In this document: in pieces, positions 46,290 through 57,573 of the stretch | How positions within the stretch are numbered: the stretch's first letter is position 1 | How the letters are laid out: each line of letters begins with the position of its first letter | Assembly (NCBI GenBank): GCA_030737875.1 | Contig: CM060912.1 | Location: forward strand, 208,767,231-208,831,230 | DNA: 64,000 nt | Direction: 5' to 3' | Source of the DNA: Allium sativum | Lineage: Eukaryota; Streptophyta; Magnoliopsida; Asparagales; Amaryllidaceae | Position numbers and translations under genes: made by a program | The notes under the pieces: model-generated | Told to the model about the DNA's origin: nothing | Seen by the model: the letters and a program-made list of their open reading frames with translations, nothing else | The model's database searches: none

Positions 46290-47220
46290 AATTAATGCCA
46301 CATGATAAGGTTAAGTAAATCTGACTAATGACACTTAACCGATATGACATGAATGGGTAGGTTAAGTGAAACCGAACTTGATTTCTTAATGACACCTAAC
46401 CGTAAAATACAGTTAGGGGATGGGGTTAAGCTAATCCATAATTAACTAATCCGACTCGGTAATTAGATGGGGTTAAGTAACCTACACTTAACTAATCTAA
46501 ACACGGTAATTAGATGGAGTTAAGTTAACCTAGACTTAACTAATCTAAACACGGTAATTCAATGGGCTTAAGTTAAACACTTAAACAATCTAAACATGAT
46601 AATTCAATGAGGTTAAGTAACCTACACTTAACTAATATAAACACGGTAATTAGATGGAGTTAAGTTAACCTAGACTTAACTAATCTAAACACGGTAATTC
46701 AATGGGGTTAAGTTAAACACTTAAACAATCTAAACATGATAATTCAATGAGGTTAAGTAACCAATACTTAACCAATTTAACATGATAATTCAATGAGGTT
46801 AAGTAACTTATACTTAACCAATTATACATGATGATTTGATGAGGTTAAGTAACCTATACTTAACCAATCCAATATGAGAACTTGATAGGGTTAAGTCACA
46901 AGACCGTTTAAATATACTTAACCATTGTAATACGATTAGTGGATGGGGTTAAGCTAACCCATACTTAACCAATCCAACTCGACAATCTGATGGGGTTAAG
47001 ATAATCTACGCTTAACCAATCTAACACGATAATCTGATAGGGTCAAGACAAACTAATACTTAACCAATCTGACTTGATAATTGAATAGGGTTAAGTCATG
47101 AGCTTCTTGGTATACTTAACCAACTTATAGGGCTAAGTCTTGAGCTTAAATACTTAGCCAATCTTGACATGATTCGTAGGCGGGTTAAGTCATGAACTGG
47201 AATGACAACACTTAACCCAT
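46290..47220. repeat. TTAAG tandem array in the LARD 5' LTR
   Basis: About 20 units of 45-50 bp of the form GGTTAAGTAACCTACACTTA + ACTAATCTAAACACGGTAATTAGATG are present. Each has the inverted pair GTTAAG...CTTAAC. A 105-bp higher-order block is duplicated near 46,470-46,760. Confidence 0.9.
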
Positions 47221-49056
47221 TAGACAAAACCCTAGTTCAGGGGACTAGGTGGAAAATCGTAGTTAACAAGGATAACGGGAAAGGGAACTAAGTGATAAAC
47301 CTTAGTTTAGGATAACTAAGTAATAATTCTTAGTCAAGGGATTTGGACCAGTTCACAGATAGATGAGTAACCCGATACGGTAGGTCATCGCTTAAACACA
47401 CGAGGAGAAGCAAATTATCTGACTTAGATAAAGGCTCCAACGAACTGGGTGACGAAGCAGTAGCTTCGGGGGACGTGAGGGTACTCTTGGTATCCCTCTG
47501 TGAGGTTGCAGATGATCCGCCTGTGCTCACAGAGGTTAAGGTCTGCGGTAGAAGAACCAAGAGTATGCCTTGGTTGCTGTGCGAGCAACCTAAAGACGGG
47601 GATGGATTAGCGTGGAGTCGACGATACTTGATTTTTGCCCTGGATAGCGCGTCATTGACTACCTACCATCTTTAGTCAATCGTGTACGTATACGGAAAGG
47701 TAGAGAACTCCCAACAGACCATAAACTTACTATCGAGTTATGGGTGAGGTTGGCCAATAGGTAAGTGGGGCATATGGGGCCGAGGTATAGTTCTCGTGCA
47801 TGATTTTTCTTGGATTGCCTTTCAGTAGTTGAGGGAGGGGTTACGTGGGACCATAGCCACGGATACAAAAACAGACCTTGATATCTGCATTCGGCAGACG
47901 ACTTAAAGCTCCCGACCGAGTCTCGTATTTCTTGATTTGCCCTGGCACGGGACTCGGATGTCACATTGAGATACATGTGCAGTTAGACATGGAAAAACGA
48001 TTCACGATGCTTACGTGGGAAAAAGGGCGTTGTTGACGGGTAGCATAATCCCTAGTAGCCCTAGGTGGCTAAAACCCAAACCGAGATATGAAAACGTTCA
48101 TTAGGTAGCATAACCCCTAGCGGTCCTAGGTGGCATAAATCCTAGGTGAACACGCGATGGTTCATGGTAAGAAAACATAACCAGATCAAGGGTAGCAGTC
48201 CAAAACAACTTCGAGGATAAAATGGTGCTACGTTGAGGTGGTATAGATTTACATGGGAAAGCCCGTACGGCCTACGGCAAAGGACTGAACTTATACATGG
48301 AAAGAAACATACGAGTTACGAAAACCTATGTACGCGATATATTAGATTGACATGGACCATTTCATGACTTTGGTCAAGGGACATTTTATAGTTAACTCAT
48401 GACACGGGTTGGGATACTAGTACGGGAGGTGCAGAGCAAATATACATGATAGATACCTTGGGATATTATACTTGATAGAAACCTGACGATGTGATACTTT
48501 GATTTACCTTGACACCGTAGTTCATCATGATACCTTAGTTTATCTTAATACCGTAGTTCACCCTGTTATCTTGGTTTAGTTTATCTATCTTGTCGTCATC
48601 CTTATGTTTATTTTCAGTTTATGCATGTCATGTTACCTTTACCTGTTTTTATGCTGGAAGTAGATAGGACTTAACAGTCTTTATGACTGACCCCGTTTTC
48701 TTTCGCCTCTTTGTCTTCCGTTTCCCCCCAGGTTTTCAGGGAGGAAATACTGTTGTTAGTTCGGACCTCTTCTGCTTGAAGGTCATCATGTATGGCTTGA
48801 ACTTCAATGGGTTATGGCTGCTTTACTGCTTTACTTTTTTATGAAAAGGTTTTATGCTTCTTTACTATTGCAAGACAGGTTTCTATGTAATCTGTTGTAA
48901 AAAGGCTTTACTGTTTATAAAGAAATGAAAATTTGTTTTACTTCCGCTGTTTTATATGTTCTATCTTGTAATATTTCTGTGCATGTTTACCAATAATGCC
49001 CCTCCAAACCTAGTGCATTCCTTTGTGAGTGACCCTGGCGGAGGTGGGGTGTTACA

Positions 49057-50977
49057 TTTGGTATCAGAGCAGAAGGTTACCAGACTGGGCAAAAGTTTTT
49101 AAAACCTTCTGAAAACTATTTGAGAAACCGTTTACAAAGAAGCATTTTTCAAGAAAAGTTTTTAAAGGCTATTCCCCAAAAGCCATTAGCACTATCCTTT
49201 GTTTCCTTGATCGAGTCTCTTTTCCTTTCCTTCCTCCATCCGTGGTCACAATAGTTTTAACTGTGACTAATCATTGTTTTAGCTAAGTAATAGTTTTCCG
49301 TTCGATGGAGGGAGTCCTCGAGAGACCTGTTGCCGTGCTATAAGGAAGGATAATAAGAGCAAGGATAGAGGACACGAGCTTAAAGATAAGCAACTTGTTG
49401 ATATGGCTTAATCCACAAAGGAGGGAAAAAGATGAACTATAAAACCCATGACGAGAGAGTATCTTTGGCATGGTAAAACGGGACGCATAGTTAAGTGTTA
49501 TGGGATGAGGACAAGATCATCGAGAGGGCAATTGTATGCTCTCATTTCTAGCGTACCTAAGAGGGATGGTACCGTTTCTGCTGAAGGTTTAGCCTTTCTT
49601 TTCTATCATCCCGTCTAGACTTTGTCTTGATCATCGCATCATTTAAGTCTACTTCGATAGTTGAGTCTCTGTACCTTAGTACTAGTGTGGTAAAGGATCC
49701 CATTTTTGTCTCAAATCCTGTTGGAGGATCGGTCCATTTATTCATGACTTGTTTGGAATTGAGAGTGTAAATGCCAAGTGTTGAGATTAGAAGCAATGCT
49801 TCTATTGTTGAGCTATGGATGGATTCTAGGGATGAAGTGGTTATCCAGTAAGGGATGCCATTCTCGGTTTTGAAAGGAGGGCAGTTAAACTCTCAACTTG
49901 CCTTGGTAATACCCTCGAAGTCTCGTATAACCTTTTGGGTTTTGTCATGGTTAGTTACCTAGAATCTCTTGATGCATTTATCGGAAATCTCTGATCCGAT
50001 CGAGTAACGTTCGCCAATAAGGCGGATGGTTCATTCTGCTTAAGCATGGGTTATAGGAATCACCATAGTAAGTGCACGTGGTAACATGGATTGGCATCGG
50101 CAGACGAGATCCAGAATTCACTAGTGAATTTTGGAGAGCTTGCATGAGTACGCAGATATGTTTGAGCCGAGCATACTAGGGAAAGAACAAGTGAAAGTGA
50201 AACGAGAGGCGACAGTGAAATGAGTTCCAACTCATACCTTGGAAATTGGAATCAAGGAGCTACGAAAATCATGAAGTCAAAGGTGGTCAAGGCACACTGG
50301 AATTAAGCTCAAGGAAATGCGGCTTAAACACGTGCATCATATCTCTTTTTAAAGAGTATATCGTTGATCCCTGGTTCTCCTGTAGAGCTTGCTTGCATGC
50401 TATCGCTTGGTGGATACCCTCTCGATCCTGTTTCCGTTGCAAACCCCGTAAGGAGTTTATCTTGTTTATCTTCTCGATCATATCTTGAGGACCTTAGGTA
50501 GAACCCTATGGATGTAAACATGTATTTGAAACATGTTATGATTGATATGGTCGCCAGTGGTTGCAAGTGGATGAATTGAGTACACATTAGACACTAGGTC
50601 GATTCAGTCACATTTCATATTGCATATGCATGAGTATTTGTACTTGTTTATAGATGAAATGTTATCATGTGGATGTTGCATGTGGATGAATGGTTATGCA
50701 CACATATAGTGTTTATATGACTAGGACTATTTGCATACATGTTGGATTCATGGCACTAAACATATTTTGCATTTAGAAGATCACTCAGGCCTGATCATTT
50801 ACATTAGATAAGTACATATACACACACACCTTTCGCATATGATCATACAGCATTTAGAATCTTTTAAGGACAATGACTGCTCGTGGATGATGTTTTGAGT
50901 AGATGGATGATGGATGGTAGGATACGTTCTCCCTAACTTGAAGATTCCGGGGACGAAATCCTTTAAGGTGGGGAGAA
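49057..50977 (+). other. LARD internal domain, 1,921 bp, non-coding
   Basis: It opens with a leader (GCAGAAGGTTACCAGACTGG) like that of chromovirus gag leaders. Beyond that, neither strand encodes a recognisable Gag, protease, RT, RNase H or integrase. ORFs up to 99 codons are motif-free. It ends with the PPT at 50,965-50,977. Confidence 0.8.
49059..49070 (+). promoter_or_regulatory. LARD primer binding site (initiator tRNA-Met)
   Basis: TGGTATCAGAGC, a perfect match to the plant tRNA-iMet complement, lies two bases after the LTR end. Confidence 0.95.
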
Positions 50978-51245
50978 TGCAACAACCCGTATTTTGAATA
51001 ACATGTTATAACGTAAATCAAGGCAGAATTAAATGTTAAAATCTGAATCAAGGGGAACGGGCTGTTCCATTGCGTTCGTCTCGGAAAAATACGCGAAATA
51101 GAGTCCGAGTTTTCAAAAATCGGAGTCCGTATGATCCAGTTATGGCCTGTCAAAGTTTTCAGAAAAATTCAAGTTCAAAAACAGTTCGAAATTCAAATCT
51201 GGAGCCAAACAGACTGGGCGGGAAAAACTCCCGTCCAAGCCGCAG

Positions 51246-51319
51246 GTCGACTGGGGTGTCGACAGGGGAGTCGACACGCCCAGGGGCAGGTCGACTGCCC
51301 AGTCGACACGGGTGTCGAC
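51246..51319. promoter_or_regulatory. Six GTCGAC palindromes at 12-12-20-12-12 bp spacing upstream of the LARD TATA box
   Basis: GTCGAC starts at 51,246, 51,258, 51,270, 51,290, 51,302 and 51,314. The TATA-like CTATAAAAAC is at 51,461-51,470, so the array ends about 142 bp upstream. The regular, mirror-symmetric spacing suggests binding of a repeated or dimeric factor. Function is inferred. Confidence 0.7.
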
Positions 51320-52659
51320 CTGGCCCAAAAACCCCTGTTGGGTCTGGACGACCTGGTGCACCTGGTTGCTCATTTGGGTCTGGTCTATTGGCCTGTGACG
51401 GATTTTGAGGGTTCAGATCTATCCTAGGGTTAATCTAAGGGCCTAAACTACTCCTAATCTCTATAAAAACACCCTAGGACCTAACCTAAATCACTAAAAA
51501 TCATTCTAGCAACTAAGTGCTGCCAAAATCTATCTTGATCATGGCCTCCATCTCCAACTCCAAAGGCTTATGCATTCAAATCGGATTCAAATCAAAAGGT
51601 GCAAGCTTTCTACATCAAATCGTGGAAGTAGATCAACACTGCTACGCAAATCCTATGACGATTCATGCTCCGAAGTCTCTAAGCCTCGCTAAGTAAGTTC
51701 TAGCTACTTGTAGATCTAAACGATAGTTCTAATGTGACATGGAATAAAATGCGATGAACATAAGTATGCTAGCCTATATGAACCTTTTCATGCCTCTTTT
51801 GCTTGAACCTATGACTGTAGGCTTTGTTTAGTGACTAAATCAAGTTACTCATGTTGCATTGGACTTAGTTTGCCATGCAAGATTGAACCTTTATTTGTGG
51901 GATGTTGGCATGAACACTTGGAACCATTTCGAATTGTGAAATATGTGCATGAATTTGACTTGGGGCTTATGCATGTAAAAGAACCCAAAACCCCTTATGA
52001 TTTCATGTTTATGTGAGGCCAAACCCCTTTTGATATTATGCATGTTTGAGGCCAAACCCCTTCTAACACCGTGCATGTTTGTGGCCAATCCCTTTATGAC
52101 ATCATGCATGTTTTGAGGCCAATATGCAATATGCTAGTTATGTGAACACCTTTGCCTCAATTTTCACCATGTTTAACTTGTGATTCATCTTTGCCATCTT
52201 GTACCCATCTTTGTCATATTATTCCAAATATGTTGATTTGCTTTCATGTGCGTTGGGGACACGTTTTGGGTAGTTTAGGTAAACTTGAAAATGGGCTATG
52301 AACTTGACATGGAATTACATGGAACATGTAATGATAATAAACGTGAATAGGACACGAAAACTTGACATGGGGTTACATGAAAACATAGACTTAAAAAGGG
52401 GTCTAAACTTGACATGAACATGACACGTAGAAAAACATGGAAGTGGCCAACTCGAGGTTGGGTTGAGTTTGTAGCATAAATCTGCCCGGACCCGCCCGAC
52501 AAATCCAGTGGCTACAAACAATAGGACCCAATGTGGGTAGTTGGTCATATCGCGCTTGAAACCCGAGGTTAGACTAGGTTGTGGTGTAAATCTGCCCGGA
52601 CCCGCCCGACGTAACCAGTAACCACAACAACGTCTAATGTGAGAGGTTGAGAGTGCATT

Positions 52660-53600
52660 AATTCAATTAATGCCACATGATAAGGTTAAGTAAATCTGAC
52701 TAATGACACTTAACCGATATGACATGAATTGGTAGGTTAAGTGAAACCGGACTTGATTTCTTAATGACACTTAACCGTAAAATACATTTAGGGGATGGGA
52801 TTAAGCTAATCTATACTTAACTAATCCGACTCGGTAATTAGATGGGGTTAAGTAACCTACACTTAACTAATCTAAACACGGTAATTAGATGGAGTTAAGT
52901 TAACCTAGACTTAACTAATCTAAACACGGTAATTCAATGGGGTTAAGTTAAACACTTAAACAATCTAAACATGATAATTCAATGAGGTTAAGTAACCTAC
53001 ACTTAACTAATCTAAACACGGTAATTAGATGGAGTTAAGTTAACCTAGACTTAACTAATCTAAACACGGTAATTCAATGGGGTTAAGTTAAACACTTAAA
53101 CAATCTAAACATGATAATTCAATGAGGTTAAGTAACCAATACTTAACAAATTTAACATGATAATTCAATGAGGTTAAGTAACTTATACTTAACCAATTAT
53201 ACATGATGATTTGATGAGGTTAAGTAACCTATACTTAACCAATCTAATATGAGAACTTGATAGGGTTAAGTCACAAGACCGTTTAAATATACTTAACCAT
53301 TGTAATACAATTAGTGGATGGGGTTAAGCTAACCCATACTTAACCAATCCAACTCGATAATCTGATGGGGTTAAGATAATCTATGCTTAACCAATCTAAC
53401 ACGATAATCTGATAGGGTCAAGACAAACTAATACTTAACCAATCTGACTTGATAATTGAATAGTGTTAATTCATGAGCTTCTTGGTATACTTAACCAACT
53501 TGTAGGGCTAAGTCTTGAGCTTCAATACTTAGCCAATCTTGACATGATTCGTAGGCGGGTTAAGTCATGAACTGGAACGACAACACTTAACCCATTAGAC
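52660..53600. repeat. TTAAG tandem array in the LARD 3' LTR
   Basis: This is the counterpart of the array at 46,290-47,220, with the same unit order and the same duplicated 105-bp block. The array therefore predates the insertion and was copied by reverse transcription. Confidence 0.9.
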
Positions 53601-55439
53601 AAAACCCTAGTTCAGGGGACTTGGTGGAAAATCGTAGTTAACAAGGATAACGGGAAAGGGAACTAAGTGATAAACCTTAGTTTAGGATAACTAAGTAATA
53701 ATTCTTCGTCAAGGGATTTGGACTAGTTCACATATAGATGAGTAACCCGATATGGTAGGTCATCGCTTAAACACACGAGGAGGAGCAAATTATCTGACTT
53801 AGATAAAGGCTCCAACGAACTGGGTGACGAAGCAGTAGCTTCGGGGGACGTGAGGGTACTCTTGGTATCCCTCTGTGAGGTTGCAGATGATCCGCCTGGG
53901 CTCACAGAGGTTAAGGTCTGCGGTAAAAGAACCAAGAGTATGCCTTGGTTACTGTGCGAGCAACCTAAAGACGAGGATGGATTAGCGTGGAGTCGACGAT
54001 ACTTGATTTTTGCCCTGGATAGCGCGTAGTTGACTACCTACCATCTTTAGTCAATTGTGTATGTATACGGAAAGGCAAAGAACTCCCAACAGACCATAAA
54101 CTTGCTATCGAGTTATGGGTGAGGTTGGCCAATAGGTAAGTGGGGCATAGGGGGCCGAGGTATAGTTCTCGTGCATGATTTTTCTTGGATTGCCTTTCAG
54201 TAGTTGAGGGAGGGGTCACGTGGGACCATAGCCACAGATACAAAAATAGACCTTGATATCTGCATTCGGCAGACGACTTAAAGCTCCCGACCGAGTCTCG
54301 TATTTCTTGATTTGCCCTGGCACGGGACTCGGATGGCACATTGAGATACATGTGCATTTAGACATGGAAAAACGATTCACGGTGCTTACGTGGGAAAAAG
54401 GGCACGGTTGACGGGTAGCATAATCCCTAGTAGCCCTAGGTGGCTAAAACCCAAACCGAGATACGAAAACGTTCATTTGGTAGCATAACCCCTAGCGGTC
54501 CTAGGTGGCATAAATCCTAGGTGAACACGCGATGGTTCATGGTAAGAAAACATAACCAGATCAAGGGTAGCAGTCCAAAACAACTTCGAGGATAAAATGG
54601 TACTACGTTGAGGTGGTATAGATTTACATGGGAAAGCCCGTACGGCCTACGGCAAAGGACTGAACTTATACATGGAAAGAAACATACGAGTTAGGAAAAC
54701 CTATGTACGCGATATATTAGGTTGACATGGACCATTTCATGACTTTGGTCAAGAGACATTTTATAGTTAACTCATGACACGGGTTGGGATACTAGTACGG
54801 GAGGTCTAGAGCAAATATACATGATAGATACCTTGGGATATTATACTTGATAGAAACCTGACGATGTGATACTTTGATTTACCTTGACACCGTAGTTCAT
54901 CATGATACCTTAGTTTATCTTGATACCATAGTTCACCCTGTTATCTTGGTTTAGTTTATCTATCTTGTCGTCATCCTTATGTTTATTTTCAGTTTATGCA
55001 TGTCATGTTACCTTTACCTGTTTTTATGCTGGAAGTAGATAGGACTTACCAGTCTTTATGACTGACCCCGTTTTCTTTCGCCTATTTGTCTTCCGTTTCC
55101 CCCCAAGTTTTCAGGGAGGAAATACTATTGTTAGTTCGGACCTCTTCTTCTTGAAGATCATCATGTATGGCTTGAACTTCAATGGGCTATGGATGCTTTA
55201 CTGCTTTACTTGGGGAATAATTTATGAAAAGGTTTTATGCTTCTTTACTATTGCAAGACAGGTTTCTATGTAATCTGTTGTAAAAAGGCTTTACTGTTTA
55301 TAAAGAAATGAAAATTTGTTTTACTTCCGCTGTTTTATATGTTCTTTCTTGTAATATTTCTGTGCATGTTTACCAATAATGCCCCTCCAAACCTAGTGCA
55401 TTCCTTTGTGAGTGACCCTGGCGGAGGTGGAGTGTTACA

Positions 55440-55444
55440 TATGT
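55440..55444. repeat. LARD target site duplication TATGT (right; left copy at 44,598-44,602)
   Basis: Both flanks read TATGT exactly, the 5-bp duplication expected of LTR retrotransposon integrase. Confidence 0.95.
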
Positions 55445-56353
55445 TCTGGAATTGCCAATCCACTACCGTTAGGTGGGGACCGGCCCTACCGCTCCAAGTG
55501 TTGCCTATAGGTGTGATCCTGAGGCATTTGCTAGAGTGTCTCGAATCGGAAAAGGACGATCCCTAGCCTCGATTTCATGACAGAAAACCAATTTCCAATA
55601 TGACATTACGATCTTGATTGTAAACTTATATACAGCGACATAGTATATGGTACCTATGCCGTCTAAGTTAATACATTTATATTGAAATGTTTTAAATATA
55701 TATACACACTAATAATAATATCGTTTTTACGTATCAAGCATCTTTTGACCATTATAAGGTAAAACCCTATCCTATGGTGTGCGTTGCATTGTGTGATGGG
55801 ACCTGGGTCTTATAATGGTTTCATTTTTTCTAAAAAGCATTACGTTATTTGACGATTTACTTTATTTATGCACTGGCAATCAAATGGAGTAAACCCGTTC
55901 CGCATTAGCGGCGTGGTCCTGTGATTAGCCTACTTATTAGTTAAGTTAAGTTAAGAATTCTCACACCAGTCCCACGACTGACCTGTAGTTTGTTTCATTT
56001 TGCAAACTCGGGTGCCCTCTTTCCATACGGGCAGTCGAGTAGCTTTTTGCAGATATAGTTAAGCAGGATCCTGGATTGAAGCCTGAAGCTGGGTCCAGAT
56101 TATTAATGGCCTTCCGCTGAGATTAGTTCCGCTGTAATGGATTTAATGTATTGTAAATGTATCTTCCGCTGTATTATTTATCGATGTACTCTGATATATT
56201 CTGTACTCTGATGTAACATTTATTATTGATGTTATAAAAATCTGTGTTGTTGTTCTGATGTGTTGTATGCCCAAAGTTAACGTACGCGGGTTTTGAATGG
56301 TCTTGATCGATCTTGCGATCGATTGGGGTCGGGCGAAAATCCGGGTCGTTACA
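55445..56353 (+). repeat. E1 solo LTR, 3' part
   Basis: E1 resumes after the LARD. It contains CACCAGTCCCACGACTGACC and GGGCAGTCGAGTAG, which recur diverged in the E2 LTR at about 57,137 and 57,210, confirming that E1 and E2 belong to one family. Confidence 0.7.
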
Positions 56354-56358
56354 GCAAA

Positions 56359-57573
56359 CGTGAATGGACGAATGTCTGGCAGAGTATACCTAACGGATCA
56401 CGTAAGTTGATCTCTTCAAACGTACTTACATTTGGTGGCGGAGGAATTCGTTTCTCTTAGCTTTATACCCGTGGTATTTTTGGGGGAAATCAATTTTTGG
56501 TTTGGCGGGTATGATGATGTGGCATTCAAAGTAAATGAATGTATGATTTGTCAAAAGATATGTTATGACCTCAAGCCTCATCAACTGGGAAATGATAGAA
56601 ATTGGGCAGGCAGCATGGCTAAGTGGGTCGCTCCCATTAGGGTGTATATCACCTATCTAGAGGAAATCCATTTCATTCTTTTATCTATTATCGATGCTGT
56701 CCCTTTTCGGGAAACGGTGGGTAGCTCCAAACCGTTGGTGATATACATTAGATACACTCAAGCGAAATGAGTGGTCGGTCATGTGTGGGTCGGGTTGCAA
56801 GACGTTCTTGTTGAACCCAGTGTATTCATCTCTAGAGATACACTATCAGCAGGTGGTCCCATACCTTGTCATAGTTGGAATCCAATCCCCAATAAGCACC
56901 CGCGGTTTTGTATGTATACTATATATGTGGAGCGTGAGATGCAAGCGTTCTGCTAGATTGTTAATTACTTGTGATTAGACATTATTATAATATCAGAGAA
57001 GTATTGATTTTCAAAACTGTTTTGGGTTATCGTAAGGTAAAAACCAGCCATATTTATGTGTGGATCGGTCTTACGATTACCTTTTCTTTTGAAAAGGATT
57101 TTGGAAAGTTAAACCAAATGATTTGAGTTTACTCGCACCAGTCCCATGACTGACCCAGAGTTAATTTTGTTTTGTTTTCCCTAAACTCTTAGGTGCCCTA
57201 ATTTGTATGGGCAGTCAAGTAGTTCAGGTCTTTACAGATATATGTGGAGGAGCTTGAAGCAAGAGGCTTCATGATTATATAGCTATTGTTATTTTCCGTT
57301 GTGTGTAAGTGTTGTACTCTGATAATGTTATTATATATATACTGTTTTATTTCAAAGTTATGTTATATATTATATTTTATTCGTTCCGTTGTGAGATTCG
57401 TATTACTCTGATTCTATTTTGTGGTGATCTTCTTCTTCTTCTATTCTAATTTTCTGTCTAATCTATTCTCACCCTCTAACTTCTTTCTATTAATGATCTG
57501 GAATGTTAGATACTTGAATAATTAACATGGGTTTTATGTTGATTTTCTGGGTCGAAAATCCCGGTTCGTTACA
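56359..57573 (+). repeat. E2 5' LTR, 3' part
   Basis: This is the remainder of the E2 5' LTR after E1. A 112-codon open frame (56,432-56,770) shows no domain I recognise and lies in LTR sequence. The end CCCGGTTCGTTACA is directly followed by the PBS. Confidence 0.7.

Larger units (their letters stand above)
44603..49056 (+). repeat. LARD 5' LTR, 4,454 bp
   Basis: It contains a GTCGAC array (44,871-44,947, two of six sites mutated), a TATA-like CTATAAAAAC at about 45,087, the TTAAG tandem array (46,290-47,220) and a polypyrimidine-rich 3' part. Against the 3' LTR I count about 7 differences in the first 200 bp and 2 in about 370 bp around 45,061-45,430, many of them C/T or G/A. ORFs inside it appear in both LTR copies with stops and have no domains. 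Confidence 0.93.
44603..55439 (+). mobile_element. LARD: complete non-coding LTR retrotransposon, 4.45-kb LTRs, 1.92-kb internal domain
   Basis: Two direct LTRs (44,603-49,056 and 50,978-55,439) begin TGTAACAACCCG/TGCAACAACCCG and end GTGTTACA. An iMet PBS follows the first, a PPT (AAGGTGGGGAGAA) precedes the second, and TATGT flanks the whole (44,598-44,602 and 55,440-55,444), so the 10.84-kb element is structurally complete. No gag or pol motif is present on either strand of the internal domain. LTR ends and PPT context (GGGGACGAAATC-TTTAAGG) are like Tekay/Del chromoviruses, the likely source of its proteins in trans. It sits inside the solo LTR E1. Confidence 0.93.
50978..55439 (+). repeat. 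LARD 3' LTR, 4,462 bp
   Basis: It aligns along its full length with 44,603-49,056. It starts TGCAACAACCCG (one change from the 5' LTR). One local difference near 55,213 (TGGGGAATAATT versus a T-run) accounts for most of the length difference. It keeps all six GTCGAC sites at 51,246-51,319. Confidence 0.93.
36822..56353 (+). mobile_element. E1: solo LTR of a giant-LTR family, nested in the E2 5' LTR
   Basis: It starts TGTAACAACCCGCAAATTC (36,822) and ends AATCCGGGTCGTTACA (56,353). The flanks are ACAAA (36,817-36,821) and GCAAA (56,354-56,358), a 5-bp TSD with one change. There is no PBS or internal domain, so it is a solo LTR. It is homologous to E2: both contain TTTTTCAAACGACCTCAGAAT (32,800 and 37,420), CACCAGTCCCA(C/T)GACTGACC near the 3' end, and similar ends. 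With the LARD and LINE removed it is about 7.1 kb, very long for an LTR. Because an LTR pair cannot be tested here, solo status is inferred from the flanks. Confidence 0.65.

Noticed and set aside
47475..47976. ORFs near 47.3-48.0 kb, with counterparts at 53.7-54.4 kb, as conserved genes
   Set aside because: Their conservation between the two places is explained by the LTR pair. The frames differ in length between copies and no domain is visible.
49059..49070. tRNA gene from the TGGTATCAGAGC match (also at 57,575)
   Set aside because: Only the 12-base primer complement is present, at the end of an LTR, with no cloverleaf around it.
51070..51427. Overlapping ORFs around the GTCGAC array in both LARD LTR copies
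   Set aside because: GC-rich LTR promoter sequence, overlapping frames on both strands, no domain, and the 5' LTR copy breaks the frame.
44603..55439. Segmental duplication of 4.4 kb
   Set aside because: TG..CA ends, a PBS after the first copy, a PPT before the second and a flanking TATGT duplication show LTRs of one element.
56432..56770. 112-codon plus-strand ORF as a host gene
   Set aside because: It lies inside the E2 LTR, has no recognisable domain and no promoter or splice context. It is left as unassigned LTR sequence.
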